A stretch of DNA of 46,411 nucleotides from NCBI GenBank assembly GCA_016744085.1, contig JADGFE010000004.1:1-46411 (forward strand). Direction: 5' to 3'. The DNA comes from Kiritimatiellales bacterium. Lineage in GTDB: Bacteria > Verrucomicrobiota > Kiritimatiellia > Kiritimatiellales > Pontiellaceae. Shown piece by piece: positions 27,587 through 36,822 of this stretch. A program made the translations under genes and the position numbers. Numbering within the stretch: the first letter of the stretch is position 1; every line of letters begins with the position of its first letter. Below the pieces are notes generated by a model. That model was given only the letters and a program-made list of their open reading frames with translations, did no database searches and was not told where the DNA came from.

Positions 27587-29170
27587 TTGGGTATGAAACC
27601 CGAACATAACGTGGCTCTGCGACAACGTAGCCTCTTGGGAAATGGTCGGTCGGCCGCGGTCTATCGCATGACCACGGAACACGGCGATACGGCACGTAAG
27701 ATTTTCACCGGAAGTATGGCCGCGGGCATAGCGCAGCTTATTTTTTACGGGGCTCCATTGGATTATCGGTGGAATGAAGCGGCGGTTCAATCGGCCTATT
27801 ACCGAAGAAAAGTTCTCCGACTTTTACTGAAGTGTTGGTTTGGCGATTCGTTGCGCATTGCCGATGCCTATGGCTGGGGGAGGGATGAAGATGAAGAGGC
27901 CTTGTATTTGGATACGGAATTTAGCCCGGGATACCTGATCCCGTTTTTCTCTCCTTTCTTGTTTCAGCGAAACTCAGAATTTGACCTTCTGCGTAAATGC
28001 CTGATGCCAAAACTTCAGGAGCATCTTTTGGAGGCTGGTTTGGTTGGAACGGTCTGGCAGGCGGGTTATGGACAACCCTGTGCGTTTCCCAATTTTCTCT
28101 GTATACGAAATCAGGAAGAAGGCGAAGGGCTAACGTGGGTTTGGATTGATGCAGAGTCCGGGGTGCCTGCGATCGTCAGTTATAACCTCCGGGCCTTGTT
28201 GACGTTTTATATTCCACAGGCCATTAAACGGGGTCGTGTGTTGTTTGATGATCTGGATCCAGATCAACTGGGTAGCTATATGCAGGAAAATAAAAACCTG
28301 CTCAGAGATGCGCTGACTCCGGATGAGTGGGGGATGCTGAATAAATATGCTGATGCTTTAATTGAAGCGCACGCACGATGGTCTGAGGAAACCCGGTTGA
28401 CCCGTTCGGTTGGATATTATTTTTTCCGGGGAACGATTAATGATGAGCAACGTGATTTTTATCTGGATCATAAAGTTCGCTGGTACGGATTTCTGGTTCG
28501 CTATCTGTCAAAGCGGTTGCCTCGAAAGATTCGCGATTTAATATCGTTGGTTAAAGAACGATGTCATCCGCTTGAATGGTTCCGAATGTTGGCAAGGGGT
28601 TTGATATCTCCGGCTTACCGACTTGACCTCAGTCGCAAAGTGGTGATGCGTGGTATCGATCTTTGGGGTAGTAAAAATCGTATTTCCTCTGAACAAAAGG
28701 AAGAGCTGGTTACAGAGCTTCATGACAGTAAAAAAAGTATGTGGCTGGCAGACTTCGGTGTACATCTCGCCATCAAACCGCTCGGATATCTATTGCGCTT
28801 TACCCTAATCCCTGCATTGGTTCACTTCAATTTAATATCTGTTGGCGTGGCTGGCGTTCTTTTTATTTTTATGGGTAATTTACTCAGAACGAGCTATACG
28901 ATTTGTCGGGCAGTAGAATGCCTGTTTAAGCGACAGCCGATCCCCTGGATTGCTTTGTTGCTCTCGTCTGTCCCAAGTATTGGGGTGCTGGCCTTTCCGT
29001 GTCAGATGTTCCATAGCGCCCGGAAAGGCCATTTGATTTCCCAGATGATTATTTATGAAAGTTGCTCGCTCTCGGTTATTGGACTGCCGATCTGGGGCGG
29101 AAGGGATAATGGATGGGAACATTGGGCGAACCAGTTTGCCCACCGCTTAATCTGGACCTTATGGGGATAA
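27587..29170 (+). CDS. Unknown protein with kinase-like N-terminal segment and hydrophobic C-terminal segment
   Basis: 527-aa ORF; RSLLGNGRSAAVYRMTTEHGDTARKIF resembles a kinase glycine loop plus Lys; C-terminal hydrophobic helices. Confidence 0.75.
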   Translation: MGMKPEHNVALRQRSLLGNGRSAAVYRMTTEHGDTARKIFTGSMAAGIAQLIFYGAPLDYRWNEAAVQSAYYRRKVLRLLLKCWFGDSLRIADAYGWGRDEDEEALYLDTEFSPGYLIPFFSPFLFQRNSEFDLLRKCLMPKLQEHLLEAGLVGTVWQAGYGQPCAFPNFLCIRNQEEGEGLTWVWIDAESGVPAIVSYNLRALLTFYIPQAIKRGRVLFDDLDPDQLGSYMQENKNLLRDALTPDEWGMLNKYADALIEAHARWSEETRLTRSVGYYFFRGTINDEQRDFYLDHKVRWYGFLVRYLSKRLPRKIRDLISLVKERCHPLEWFRMLARGLISPAYRLDLSRKVVMRGIDLWGSKNRISSEQKEELVTELHDSKKSMWLADFGVHLAIKPLGYLLRFTLIPALVHFNLISVGVAGVLFIFMGNLLRTSYTICRAVECLFKRQPIPWIALLLSSVPSIGVLAFPCQMFHSARKGHLISQMIIYESCSLSVIGLPIWGGRDNGWEHWANQFAHRLIWTLWG

Positions 29171-29177
29171 ACGCCGG

Positions 29178-29804
29178 TTATATTTCGTCCAACTGAAACG
29201 CTTCTTTTCGGCAGAGTCCGACGGCGACTTCCCGGGCAACATAGGAAATCAATTTCATCTTTTTCTTAAAGTATTTTTTGACGGGGCCGATCTTTCGAGC
29301 AGAAAAGCGTGTAAGCATGTTATGGGGATAGGCATGCATGCTGACGGCATAAATAATACCGGACTGGCCGGCATCGATAATCTGTAAATGAATGATGACA
29401 TCGTATTGGCCGAAAAATCGTTTTCCAGAAGCCAGAATAACGTAATTGAAGGAGCTTTCATCGGTTTGTTTGCGATAAAGCTCGGTGAGGTCTGCTCGGT
29501 GACCTTTTTCATTAATATAATAATAGGTGTTGGGAGCGGTTTGGATTACCGGGAAATCGACATTTCCATTTTTAGAAATGGATCGACCAAACTCGTCCTG
29601 AGCCAACTTTAGTAGTGTTGATTTGGAAAGGACTTTGCAGGCCGTTTCGAAAGGAATGTCGAGCACTTCACTGGTCCCGAGTCGGATACATTTCTTTTGT
29701 AAAAGCTCTTTGGGGCTGCTGTCTTCCAGCAGGTCGGAAAGATCAATCGAATACGCAGATGCGGAGAAGAAAATGATGATGAGTTGTAACGTAATCCTTT
29801 TCAT
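29178..29804 (-). CDS. Secreted/periplasmic hypothetical protein
   Basis: Signal peptide MKRITLQLIIIFFSASAYS; 208 aa. Confidence 0.65.
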   Translation of the reverse strand: MKRITLQLIIIFFSASAYSIDLSDLLEDSSPKELLQKKCIRLGTSEVLDIPFETACKVLSKSTLLKLAQDEFGRSISKNGNVDFPVIQTAPNTYYYINEKGHRADLTELYRKQTDESSFNYVILASGKRFFGQYDVIIHLQIIDAGQSGIIYAVSMHAYPHNMLTRFSARKIGPVKKYFKKKMKLISYVAREVAVGLCRKEAFQLDEI

Positions 29805-30082
29805 AGGGGTGCGTATTAGAAGGCAGATGCGGACTCCAATTCAATGCCAATCGTGCTTAATATCTTTTTCTGAACGATCTGTTTTTTTCTAAAAATCGAT
29901 TAAGGCTTTCTGTGAATTCAGCTTATTGGTTCAGAATGCCGGTCGGTTTATCGTTTCAGATTCTGGAAGAGGAACCTTTTTTACTCGTCCGTATATCGTT
30001 TATACTACCCGCCGTTCCTTTACTGGTTGCCGGTCCGGTTGGGTTTGTAGAAATCAGAATAAGATTGGCATGGAGAATAAAA

Positions 30083-31543
30083 ATGAATCAACCAGCACCA
30101 GTATTGCATAAAGGATCCGTTCCCCTGATCCTGTTCGGTGTTCCTATTCATAATCTCACGTTTACATCGACGCTCAATTGGCTTGATGATCTGATCGAAA
30201 GAGAGCGCTCGAAACAGGTGGCAACCGCCAATCTCGATTTTCATCGTATGGCGGCAGAGGATCCTGAAATGCAACGGATTCTATTCGATGCGGACATCGT
30301 GATGGCTGATGGACATCCGATCGTTAAATTATCATCATTTTTCGGCCCCCGCCTGAAAGACCGTGTAACCGGAAGTGATATTACGCCTATGCTGGCAGAA
30401 CATGCCGCCAAGAAAGGCCATCGGCTCTTCTTCCTGGGAGCAGCTCCGGGTGTTGCCCAAAAAGCCGCCGATATTCTGACGGAAAGGCATCCTGGACTTA
30501 AAGTCGTCGGTTGCTATTCCCCGGAAAAGGCAGATGTTTTCAGCATGAATAATGATGAGATTATTCAGTTGTTGGAAGCTACTAGACCTGATGTCCTGCT
30601 GGTTGCATTTGGTGCTCCCAAGCAGGAAAAATGGATTCAGATGCATCGTGGAGAATGGAAGATTCCTGTATCTATGGGCATAGGGGCTTCATTCGATTTT
30701 ATTACAGGCGCTCAGATTCGATCGCCGGTGTGGATGCAAAAGCTGGGTCTTGAATGGCTCGGCCGGGTGCTGGCAAATCCGAAACGGTTGATTGGTCGTT
30801 ATCTGCAGGATAGCGTTTTTCTGTTAACGGCAATGTGCCGGCTGATCGCCATTCGGATAGAACCGCGTGGGGCATTGTCAAAACCTATAGATCAGATGCT
30901 AGAGCTCGCTGAACTAAATTCGGTTTATGCCGAACTAAACTCAGTAGACACGCTTGAAGCGGCGGAAGTAGCCGCTGCCCGCATTCTCGAACTTTCTTCC
31001 GGTAACAATATTGTGGTCAGGCCTGATTCGACAAAATGGTTAAACAGTGCAGAACTCGGCGTGCTGGCATTTCTTGCCCGTTCCTGCAGGCAGCAGAACA
31101 AGAGCCTTTTGGTTTATCCGTCTTCTCGTCGGGTTGAAAAACTTTTGTACGCACAGGGATTGCAACGTTGTTTCGTGATCGTAAAATCTAAGAAAGATGT
31201 TGTCGTGCAACTGAAGTCCCGTAACGCCGAATCAGTGAGCGGAACCGTAATTCGTGATGAGAATAATAAGCTGATCATTTCACTTCCCGCAGGACTTACA
31301 GCTTCCAACAAATCTATGGTATCCGATTTAGTGTTTGACGAGTGGAATGATACGGCCAGCGAGTGCCCGTCAGGGGTTGAAATTAATGCATCATCTATGT
31401 GTTTTATTGACTGTGCTGGACTTTCTATGTTGGTGTCTGTGATAGCTCGAGCTAAGGAAGACAGTATTCCTTTGAGTTGCTCGGCATTTCAAACAGACGT
31501 TGAGCAGATTATCATGGAGAACCAGTTGGATTGGTTGCTGTAG
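30083..31543 (+). CDS. WecG/TagA/CpsF-family glycosyltransferase fused to two C-terminal STAS-like domains
   Basis: VATANLDFHRMAAEDPEMQRILFDADIVMADGHPIV, RLFFLGAAPGVAQKAADIL, LLVAFGAPKQEKWI, MGIGASFDFITG; C-terminal WLNSAELGVLAFLARSCRQQNKSLLVYP and CFIDCAGLSMLVSVIARAKEDSIPLSC. Confidence 0.85.
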   Translation: MNQPAPVLHKGSVPLILFGVPIHNLTFTSTLNWLDDLIERERSKQVATANLDFHRMAAEDPEMQRILFDADIVMADGHPIVKLSSFFGPRLKDRVTGSDITPMLAEHAAKKGHRLFFLGAAPGVAQKAADILTERHPGLKVVGCYSPEKADVFSMNNDEIIQLLEATRPDVLLVAFGAPKQEKWIQMHRGEWKIPVSMGIGASFDFITGAQIRSPVWMQKLGLEWLGRVLANPKRLIGRYLQDSVFLLTAMCRLIAIRIEPRGALSKPIDQMLELAELNSVYAELNSVDTLEAAEVAAARILELSSGNNIVVRPDSTKWLNSAELGVLAFLARSCRQQNKSLLVYPSSRRVEKLLYAQGLQRCFVIVKSKKDVVVQLKSRNAESVSGTVIRDENNKLIISLPAGLTASNKSMVSDLVFDEWNDTASECPSGVEINASSMCFIDCAGLSMLVSVIARAKEDSIPLSCSAFQTDVEQIIMENQLDWLL

Positions 31544-31580
31544 TTTTAAGCGAAATTACAGATCGCTGACTGAACAAACG

Positions 31581-32303
31581 CTAGATGCCGCCACCCTGCT
31601 TATAGTTCAGATGCAGACCGCATTCTTTATGTTCGGGACTTTCCCACCACCAACGGCCGGAACGTTCGTCCTCACCTTCTTTACAAGGTCGTGTGCAACA
31701 GGCACATCCGATGGAAAGATAACCTTCGTCATAGAGCCGGTTGTGGGGAACACCATGTTCTTCCACATAAAACCAGAGGTCTGCCTGCGACCAGTTCAGC
31801 AGGGGGTTGATTTTAATCAATCCTTTATGAACAGGATCCTGTTCGACAAAATTTAATTCTTGCCGGCTTTCACTCTGGTCCGACCGACGACCCGTAATCC
31901 ATGCCGTATAACCATCCAGAGCACGACCTAAAGGCTCAACTTTCCGAATACCGCAGCATTCTTTCCGGTTTTCGACGCCTTCCTTGAAAGAGAACATGCC
32001 TTTTTCGGTTTCCAACTGCTGAACGGCAAGGTGTTGCGGGAAAACCCACTCCACATTGATTCCGTATTTTTGGCGGATGGATTCCGCGCACTCATAGGTT
32101 TCTTCCGGTAGACGACCCGTATCGATTGAGAATACACGAACCGGCTTGTTAACCTGATGCAGCATATCAAGCAATACGAGTCCGCCTAACTGAAAACTGG
32201 TTGCCATGCAGATATCATCGCCAAAGTGGTCGATGGATCTAGAGAGGACTTCCAGCGAATCTTTAGGGCCTATGCCGTCAAATAATTTAACAAGTTTGGT
32301 CAT
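31581..32303 (-). CDS. cysH: Phosphoadenylyl/adenylyl-sulfate reductase (APS-reductase-type cysteines)
   Basis: FSIDTGRLPEETY, KECCGIRKVEPL, WITGRRSDQSESR, CACCTRPCKEGEDERSGRWWWE, KECGLH. Confidence 0.93.
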   Translation of the reverse strand: MTKLVKLFDGIGPKDSLEVLSRSIDHFGDDICMATSFQLGGLVLLDMLHQVNKPVRVFSIDTGRLPEETYECAESIRQKYGINVEWVFPQHLAVQQLETEKGMFSFKEGVENRKECCGIRKVEPLGRALDGYTAWITGRRSDQSESRQELNFVEQDPVHKGLIKINPLLNWSQADLWFYVEEHGVPHNRLYDEGYLSIGCACCTRPCKEGEDERSGRWWWESPEHKECGLHLNYKQGGGI

Positions 32304-32311
32304 GATGGGTC

Positions 32312-34033
32312 TTATGATTCTTTAGCGAGGAGTTCCTCTGAATCTGAATTAAAGTCGCGGCCGTCATAGATGGCTGGAACGATATGCTGTCGTACAACAT
32401 AATCGCCGAAGGTTTCGCCTTCTGTACGCTCTTTGGCATAGGCTGCAATTATGGGATCGAGCTCTTCCAGAATCTGCTCTTCACCGATGTTTTCGCGATA
32501 CAGTTTAACCAAGCGTGTTCCTCTGCCATCACCGCCGAGATAGAGATTATATTTTCCCGGTGCCTTACCAACGAATGCAATCTCTGCAAGGAATGGTCGT
32601 GCACAACCGTTTGGGCAACCCGTCATACGAATCACGATGGGCTGTTCAGATAGGCCATTCTTATCAATGATGGTTTCGAGTTTTGTGATGAGATCCGGCA
32701 GATAACGTTCCGCTTCAGCCATGGCCAAGGCACAGGTTGGAAATGCAACGCAGGCCATACTATTTTGGCGCAGTACACTCACATCGCGCAGCAAGCCATA
32801 TTCGCGGGCCAACTTTTCGATCTCGTCTTTTTTCTTGGCATCCACTTGGGCCAGTATCAGATTCTGTGTTGCTGTCATCCGGAAATCGCCACCGTGAACG
32901 TCGGCAATTTTCAGCAGGCCGGTCATCATTTGCGGTTTGCCGGGTAGGTTGGAAATACGACCGTGCTCAATGTAGAGGGTCAGGTTCCAGGTGCCATCAG
33001 CGTTTTCGACCCAACCATAGCGGTCGGAGTGCATCGTGAATTCATAGGGCTTAGATGCCGCGAAAGTAACGCCGGAACGCTCTTCTACATGATTCTTGAA
33101 ATCTTCAAGGCCCATGTCGTCGATGGTATATTTCAAACGGGCGTGTTTACGATCAGTACGGTCGCCGAAATCGCGCTGCGTAGTCACAATGGCTTCGGCT
33201 ACTTTGCAGGCATCTTCCGGTTTAATGAACCCAAAGTCCTTCGCAATTTGCGGATAGGTATGCGCTTCACCATGGGTGCTGCCCATACCGCCGCCGGCCA
33301 GCACGTCATAACCGGTCAGCTTCCCGTCGACAATGATGGCCACAAAGCTCAGATCATTACCGTTCACATCCACATCATTGTGAGGCGGAATCGCTACGGC
33401 GATTTTAAATTTACGGGGGAGATAGGTGTCGCCGTAGATCGGCTCCTTTTCTTCCTCATAGTTCGTAATCTTTTCTTCGTCGAGCCAGATTTCATGATAG
33501 GCACGGGTGCTGGGCAACAGATGCTGACTGATGGCTACGGCATCGTCATAAATTTCTTTGTGCAGTGCGGACTCAAGCGGGTTGGTGTTGCACAGCACGT
33601 TTCGGTTAACATCGCCGCAGGCGGCGATGGAATCGATCATGGCTTTATTAATGCCCTGAATCAGCGGCTTAACATTGTGCTTCAAAATACCGTGATACTG
33701 GAAGGTCTGGCGGGTGGTCAAACGGATGCTCCCGCCGGAAAAGTCGCGGGCAACCTGATCAATGGCTTTCCACTGTTTTGCTTTAATCACACCGCCAGGA
33801 ACGCGGGCGCGCAGCATAAAGCTGTGCAATGGTTCGAGCTTCTGATGCCGGCGTTCGTCGCGAATATCACGGTCGTCCTGCTGGTAGAATCCGTGGAATT
33901 TACTCAGTTGGGTATCTGGGGCATATAAGGCCCCCGTAACCGGATTGGCAAGGCCTTCTTCAATGCGCCCGCGCAGATGACGACTACCTGCTTTAATGTG
34001 TTCGACTTCTGTCAGTTCTTTTTCTTCGCTCAT
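32312..34033 (-). CDS. cysI: Sulfite reductase hemoprotein beta subunit
   Basis: SIRLTTRQTFQYHGI, CGDVNRNVLCN, GGGMGSTHG, RMTGCPNGCARPFLAEIAFVGKAPGKYNLYLGG. Confidence 0.95.
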   Translation of the reverse strand: MSEEKELTEVEHIKAGSRHLRGRIEEGLANPVTGALYAPDTQLSKFHGFYQQDDRDIRDERRHQKLEPLHSFMLRARVPGGVIKAKQWKAIDQVARDFSGGSIRLTTRQTFQYHGILKHNVKPLIQGINKAMIDSIAACGDVNRNVLCNTNPLESALHKEIYDDAVAISQHLLPSTRAYHEIWLDEEKITNYEEEKEPIYGDTYLPRKFKIAVAIPPHNDVDVNGNDLSFVAIIVDGKLTGYDVLAGGGMGSTHGEAHTYPQIAKDFGFIKPEDACKVAEAIVTTQRDFGDRTDRKHARLKYTIDDMGLEDFKNHVEERSGVTFAASKPYEFTMHSDRYGWVENADGTWNLTLYIEHGRISNLPGKPQMMTGLLKIADVHGGDFRMTATQNLILAQVDAKKKDEIEKLAREYGLLRDVSVLRQNSMACVAFPTCALAMAEAERYLPDLITKLETIIDKNGLSEQPIVIRMTGCPNGCARPFLAEIAFVGKAPGKYNLYLGGDGRGTRLVKLYRENIGEEQILEELDPIIAAYAKERTEGETFGDYVVRQHIVPAIYDGRDFNSDSEELLAKES

Positions 34034-34044
34034 GGGAAATCTCC

Positions 34045-35856
34045 TTAATATACGTCTTTCTGGTAGCGTCCGTCTTTACGGAGCTGGACGAGGAATTGTT
34101 CGGCTTCTTCTTCGTTGAACCCGCCGTTGGACTGAACAACATCCAATAAGGCCAGGTGAACGTCATGTGCCATTCGGCCTTCGTCACCACAGATATAAAT
34201 GTGGGCGCCACGCTGAATCCAATCCCACAGCTCGGCAGAGCGTTCTGCAATACGGTGCTGTACATAGATTTTATTTTCCTGATCGCGCGAGAAGGCGAGA
34301 TCGATGCGTGATAGGGCGCCGCTTTCGAGGAAATCCTGCCATTCAATCTGGTAGAGGAAATCTTCCGTAAAATGCGGATTGCCAAAGAAGAGCCAATTTT
34401 CGCCGGAAGCTTCCGTTGCAGCACGTTCCTGTACAAAAGCACGGAACGGGGCAATGCCGGTGCCGGGGCCCACCATGATGATTGGTGTATTCGGATCCTG
34501 CGGTAAGCGGAAGTTGTCGTTGGATTCAACATAAACCGAAACTTCTTCACCCTCATTCAAGCGGTGCCCAAGATAACCGGATGCGCCACCCAGATGATAA
34601 TGACCGTGTGCATCGTATTCGACAACACCGAGAGTCAGATGTACTTCTTCTTCCACTTCAGCCTGACTGGAGGCAATCGAGTAGAGGCGCGGTGTAAGTT
34701 TGCGAAGTAGCCCAATGAAATCTTGCGGATCGATTTTGGCCGGGTTCTGGCGAACCACATCAATGATTTGGCGATCCTCAATATAGGCGTTCAGGCTTTC
34801 GGTTTCTGCGGAAAATTTACGTAACTCGTCGCTATTGGCCAGCTCTGCATAGTCCGTAACGAACGATGGATGGAGGAGGGTTAGTTCGTAAACTTCAACC
34901 AATGCATCATGAACACTCCGCGGGTCATCGCTCACATGGATAATACTTTCCGCATCGATCTGAAGCAGGGCGAGCAGGTCGGTAACGAGTTCCTCATCAT
35001 TCTTGAACCACACACCAAGAGAGTCGCCGGGTTCGTAGGTCAATCCGGAATCTTCCAGGCTGATTTCAATGTGACGAATATCTTTTTCGGAGTCGTTTCC
35101 TGTAATTTTCTGACACGTCAGCAACGGAGTCTTTAGCGGTTTTTTACGACTATAATGTGCCGAGCTGGCTGGAGCTGCTCCGCCGAAACCAACTGCCGGT
35201 GCCACGGCTGGAGCGCCGCCTTTAGGAATGATGGCTTTCATGGCTTCTACCGCTTTCGGTATCCACGCTTCCGCACCGTCATCAAAATCAACATCGAGTT
35301 CGACACGATCCATTACCCGTGTTCCGCCAAGTTCTTCCAATCGCGCATCAAAATCGCGACCGGTTTTGCAATAGAATTGATAGCTGCTATCGCCGAGGGC
35401 CAGAATGGAATAGTTAAAGTCCTTCAGCTTAGGCGCCTTGTTGGAGGCAAGGTATTCTACAATATTCAACGCGTCATCAGGTGGAGCGCCTTCGCCTTGC
35501 GTGCTGACGATTAGGCAGATATATTTAAGTTTTTTTAGATTTTTCTCTTTAAACTTACCGAGCGAAATCAGGTCGGTTGCAATGCCGGCTTCAAGGGCTG
35601 CTTCATTAAGTTCTTCAGCAACAGAACGGCAATGACCAGTCTGAGAACCATATATAATAGAAAGCACATTGTCCGAATTACCGGTCGCTCCTCCCTCAGG
35701 AAACGCCTGCCCGCCTAAGCCACCGCTGAGGCCCGTGAAGTAGCCGCCAAGCCACGCGAGATGGGCGGGCGTCAGTGTTTGGGCCACTTGGCTCAATTGC
35801 GTCAGAAGTTGGGGATCGAGCCCTGCCGGTGCTCCATTGGTAGGTTGTGTTGACAT
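34045..35856 (-). CDS. cysJ: Sulfite reductase flavoprotein alpha subunit
   Basis: Flavodoxin (IIYGSQTGHCRSVAEEL, STQGEGAPPDDA), RLYSIASSQAEVE, GPGTGIAPFRAFVQER, C-terminal DGRYQKDVY. Confidence 0.95.
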   Translation of the reverse strand: MSTQPTNGAPAGLDPQLLTQLSQVAQTLTPAHLAWLGGYFTGLSGGLGGQAFPEGGATGNSDNVLSIIYGSQTGHCRSVAEELNEAALEAGIATDLISLGKFKEKNLKKLKYICLIVSTQGEGAPPDDALNIVEYLASNKAPKLKDFNYSILALGDSSYQFYCKTGRDFDARLEELGGTRVMDRVELDVDFDDGAEAWIPKAVEAMKAIIPKGGAPAVAPAVGFGGAAPASSAHYSRKKPLKTPLLTCQKITGNDSEKDIRHIEISLEDSGLTYEPGDSLGVWFKNDEELVTDLLALLQIDAESIIHVSDDPRSVHDALVEVYELTLLHPSFVTDYAELANSDELRKFSAETESLNAYIEDRQIIDVVRQNPAKIDPQDFIGLLRKLTPRLYSIASSQAEVEEEVHLTLGVVEYDAHGHYHLGGASGYLGHRLNEGEEVSVYVESNDNFRLPQDPNTPIIMVGPGTGIAPFRAFVQERAATEASGENWLFFGNPHFTEDFLYQIEWQDFLESGALSRIDLAFSRDQENKIYVQHRIAERSAELWDWIQRGAHIYICGDEGRMAHDVHLALLDVVQSNGGFNEEEAEQFLVQLRKDGRYQKDVY

Positions 35857-36033
35857 TTTTCTCTAAATCCTTGTTTCTATATGCCCTGAACGAGTCTATT
35901 AACAGGCGCGTTCGTTTGTTTGTTTTTGAAATTGATGGGGCGGATAATAGCTGGAATGATGATCGTTTCAATCATTAAATTAAAAAACTGTACGTGATAT
36001 ACATGTTTTAAATACCTACAAAGGTGTGCATAA

Positions 36034-36822
36034 ATGCAAGACAGCTCTATTTCCATTGCTTATTCTCCCTGCCCAAACGATACGTTTATCTTTAATCAAT
36101 TGGCGCAACAGGCTGGTGTTAAAACGTATCTGCATGACGTTGAGACGCTGAATAATTTTGCATTCGAGGATAAATACGACATCACAAAGCTCTCTTTTCA
36201 TGCGTGGATCCTGCTGAAAGACCGCTATGAATTGCTCAATGTGGGCTCCGCGTTGGGGCGAGGGTGCGGCCCGTTGGTGATTTCCAAGGATGAGAATTCG
36301 CTGAATGCGGACTCCGTAATTGCGGTGCCGGGCGAATATACCACCGCCCATCTTTTGCTCCGACTTTGGAGCCCGCAGCTTCATAACCGCATATTCATGC
36401 CGTTCGATCAGATTATGGATGCGGTGGAAAATGGAGAGGCGGATGCAGGTGTAATTATTCACGAAGGTCGCTTTGTTTATCAAGATCGAGGATTTAAATG
36501 CCTGCAGGATCTGGGTGAATGGTGGGAGAGCACCACCGGACAACCGATTCCTTTGGGTTGTATTGCGGCCCGTAAATCACTTGGCGCCGCTCGCATCAGT
36601 GAAATTGAGGATGCATTGAAAAAATCAATTCTGTTGGCATTCGATGATCCTGAATCCGCAACTGAATACATTAAGGCGCATGCTCAAGAGCTGGACGATG
36701 CCGTAACGAGTGAACACATTAAAACTTACGTAAATGATTTTACCCTCGACCTCGGCGATGAAGGCCGCACGGCGATTGCCAAATTAGAGGAAATGGCGAA
36801 AGCCACTGGAGTGATCCAATGA
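36034..36822 (+). CDS. mqnD: 1,4-dihydroxy-6-naphthoate synthase
   Basis: IAYSPCPNDTFIFNQLAQ, LGRGCGPLVISK, IHEGRFVYQ, PLGCIAARKSL. Confidence 0.92.
   Translation: MQDSSISIAYSPCPNDTFIFNQLAQQAGVKTYLHDVETLNNFAFEDKYDITKLSFHAWILLKDRYELLNVGSALGRGCGPLVISKDENSLNADSVIAVPGEYTTAHLLLRLWSPQLHNRIFMPFDQIMDAVENGEADAGVIIHEGRFVYQDRGFKCLQDLGEWWESTTGQPIPLGCIAARKSLGAARISEIEDALKKSILLAFDDPESATEYIKAHAQELDDAVTSEHIKTYVNDFTLDLGDEGRTAIAKLEEMAKATGVIQ

Noticed and set aside
30900-30960. Short internal duplication ELNSVYAELNSVDT in the GT-STAS protein
   Set aside because: Too short to be more than linker drift; not treated as a functional repeat.
32963-33928. 321-aa plus-strand ORF (MLNVEGQVPGAISVFDPT...)
   Set aside because: Lies antisense to cysI, whose product is unambiguous; a shadow ORF with no recognisable domain.
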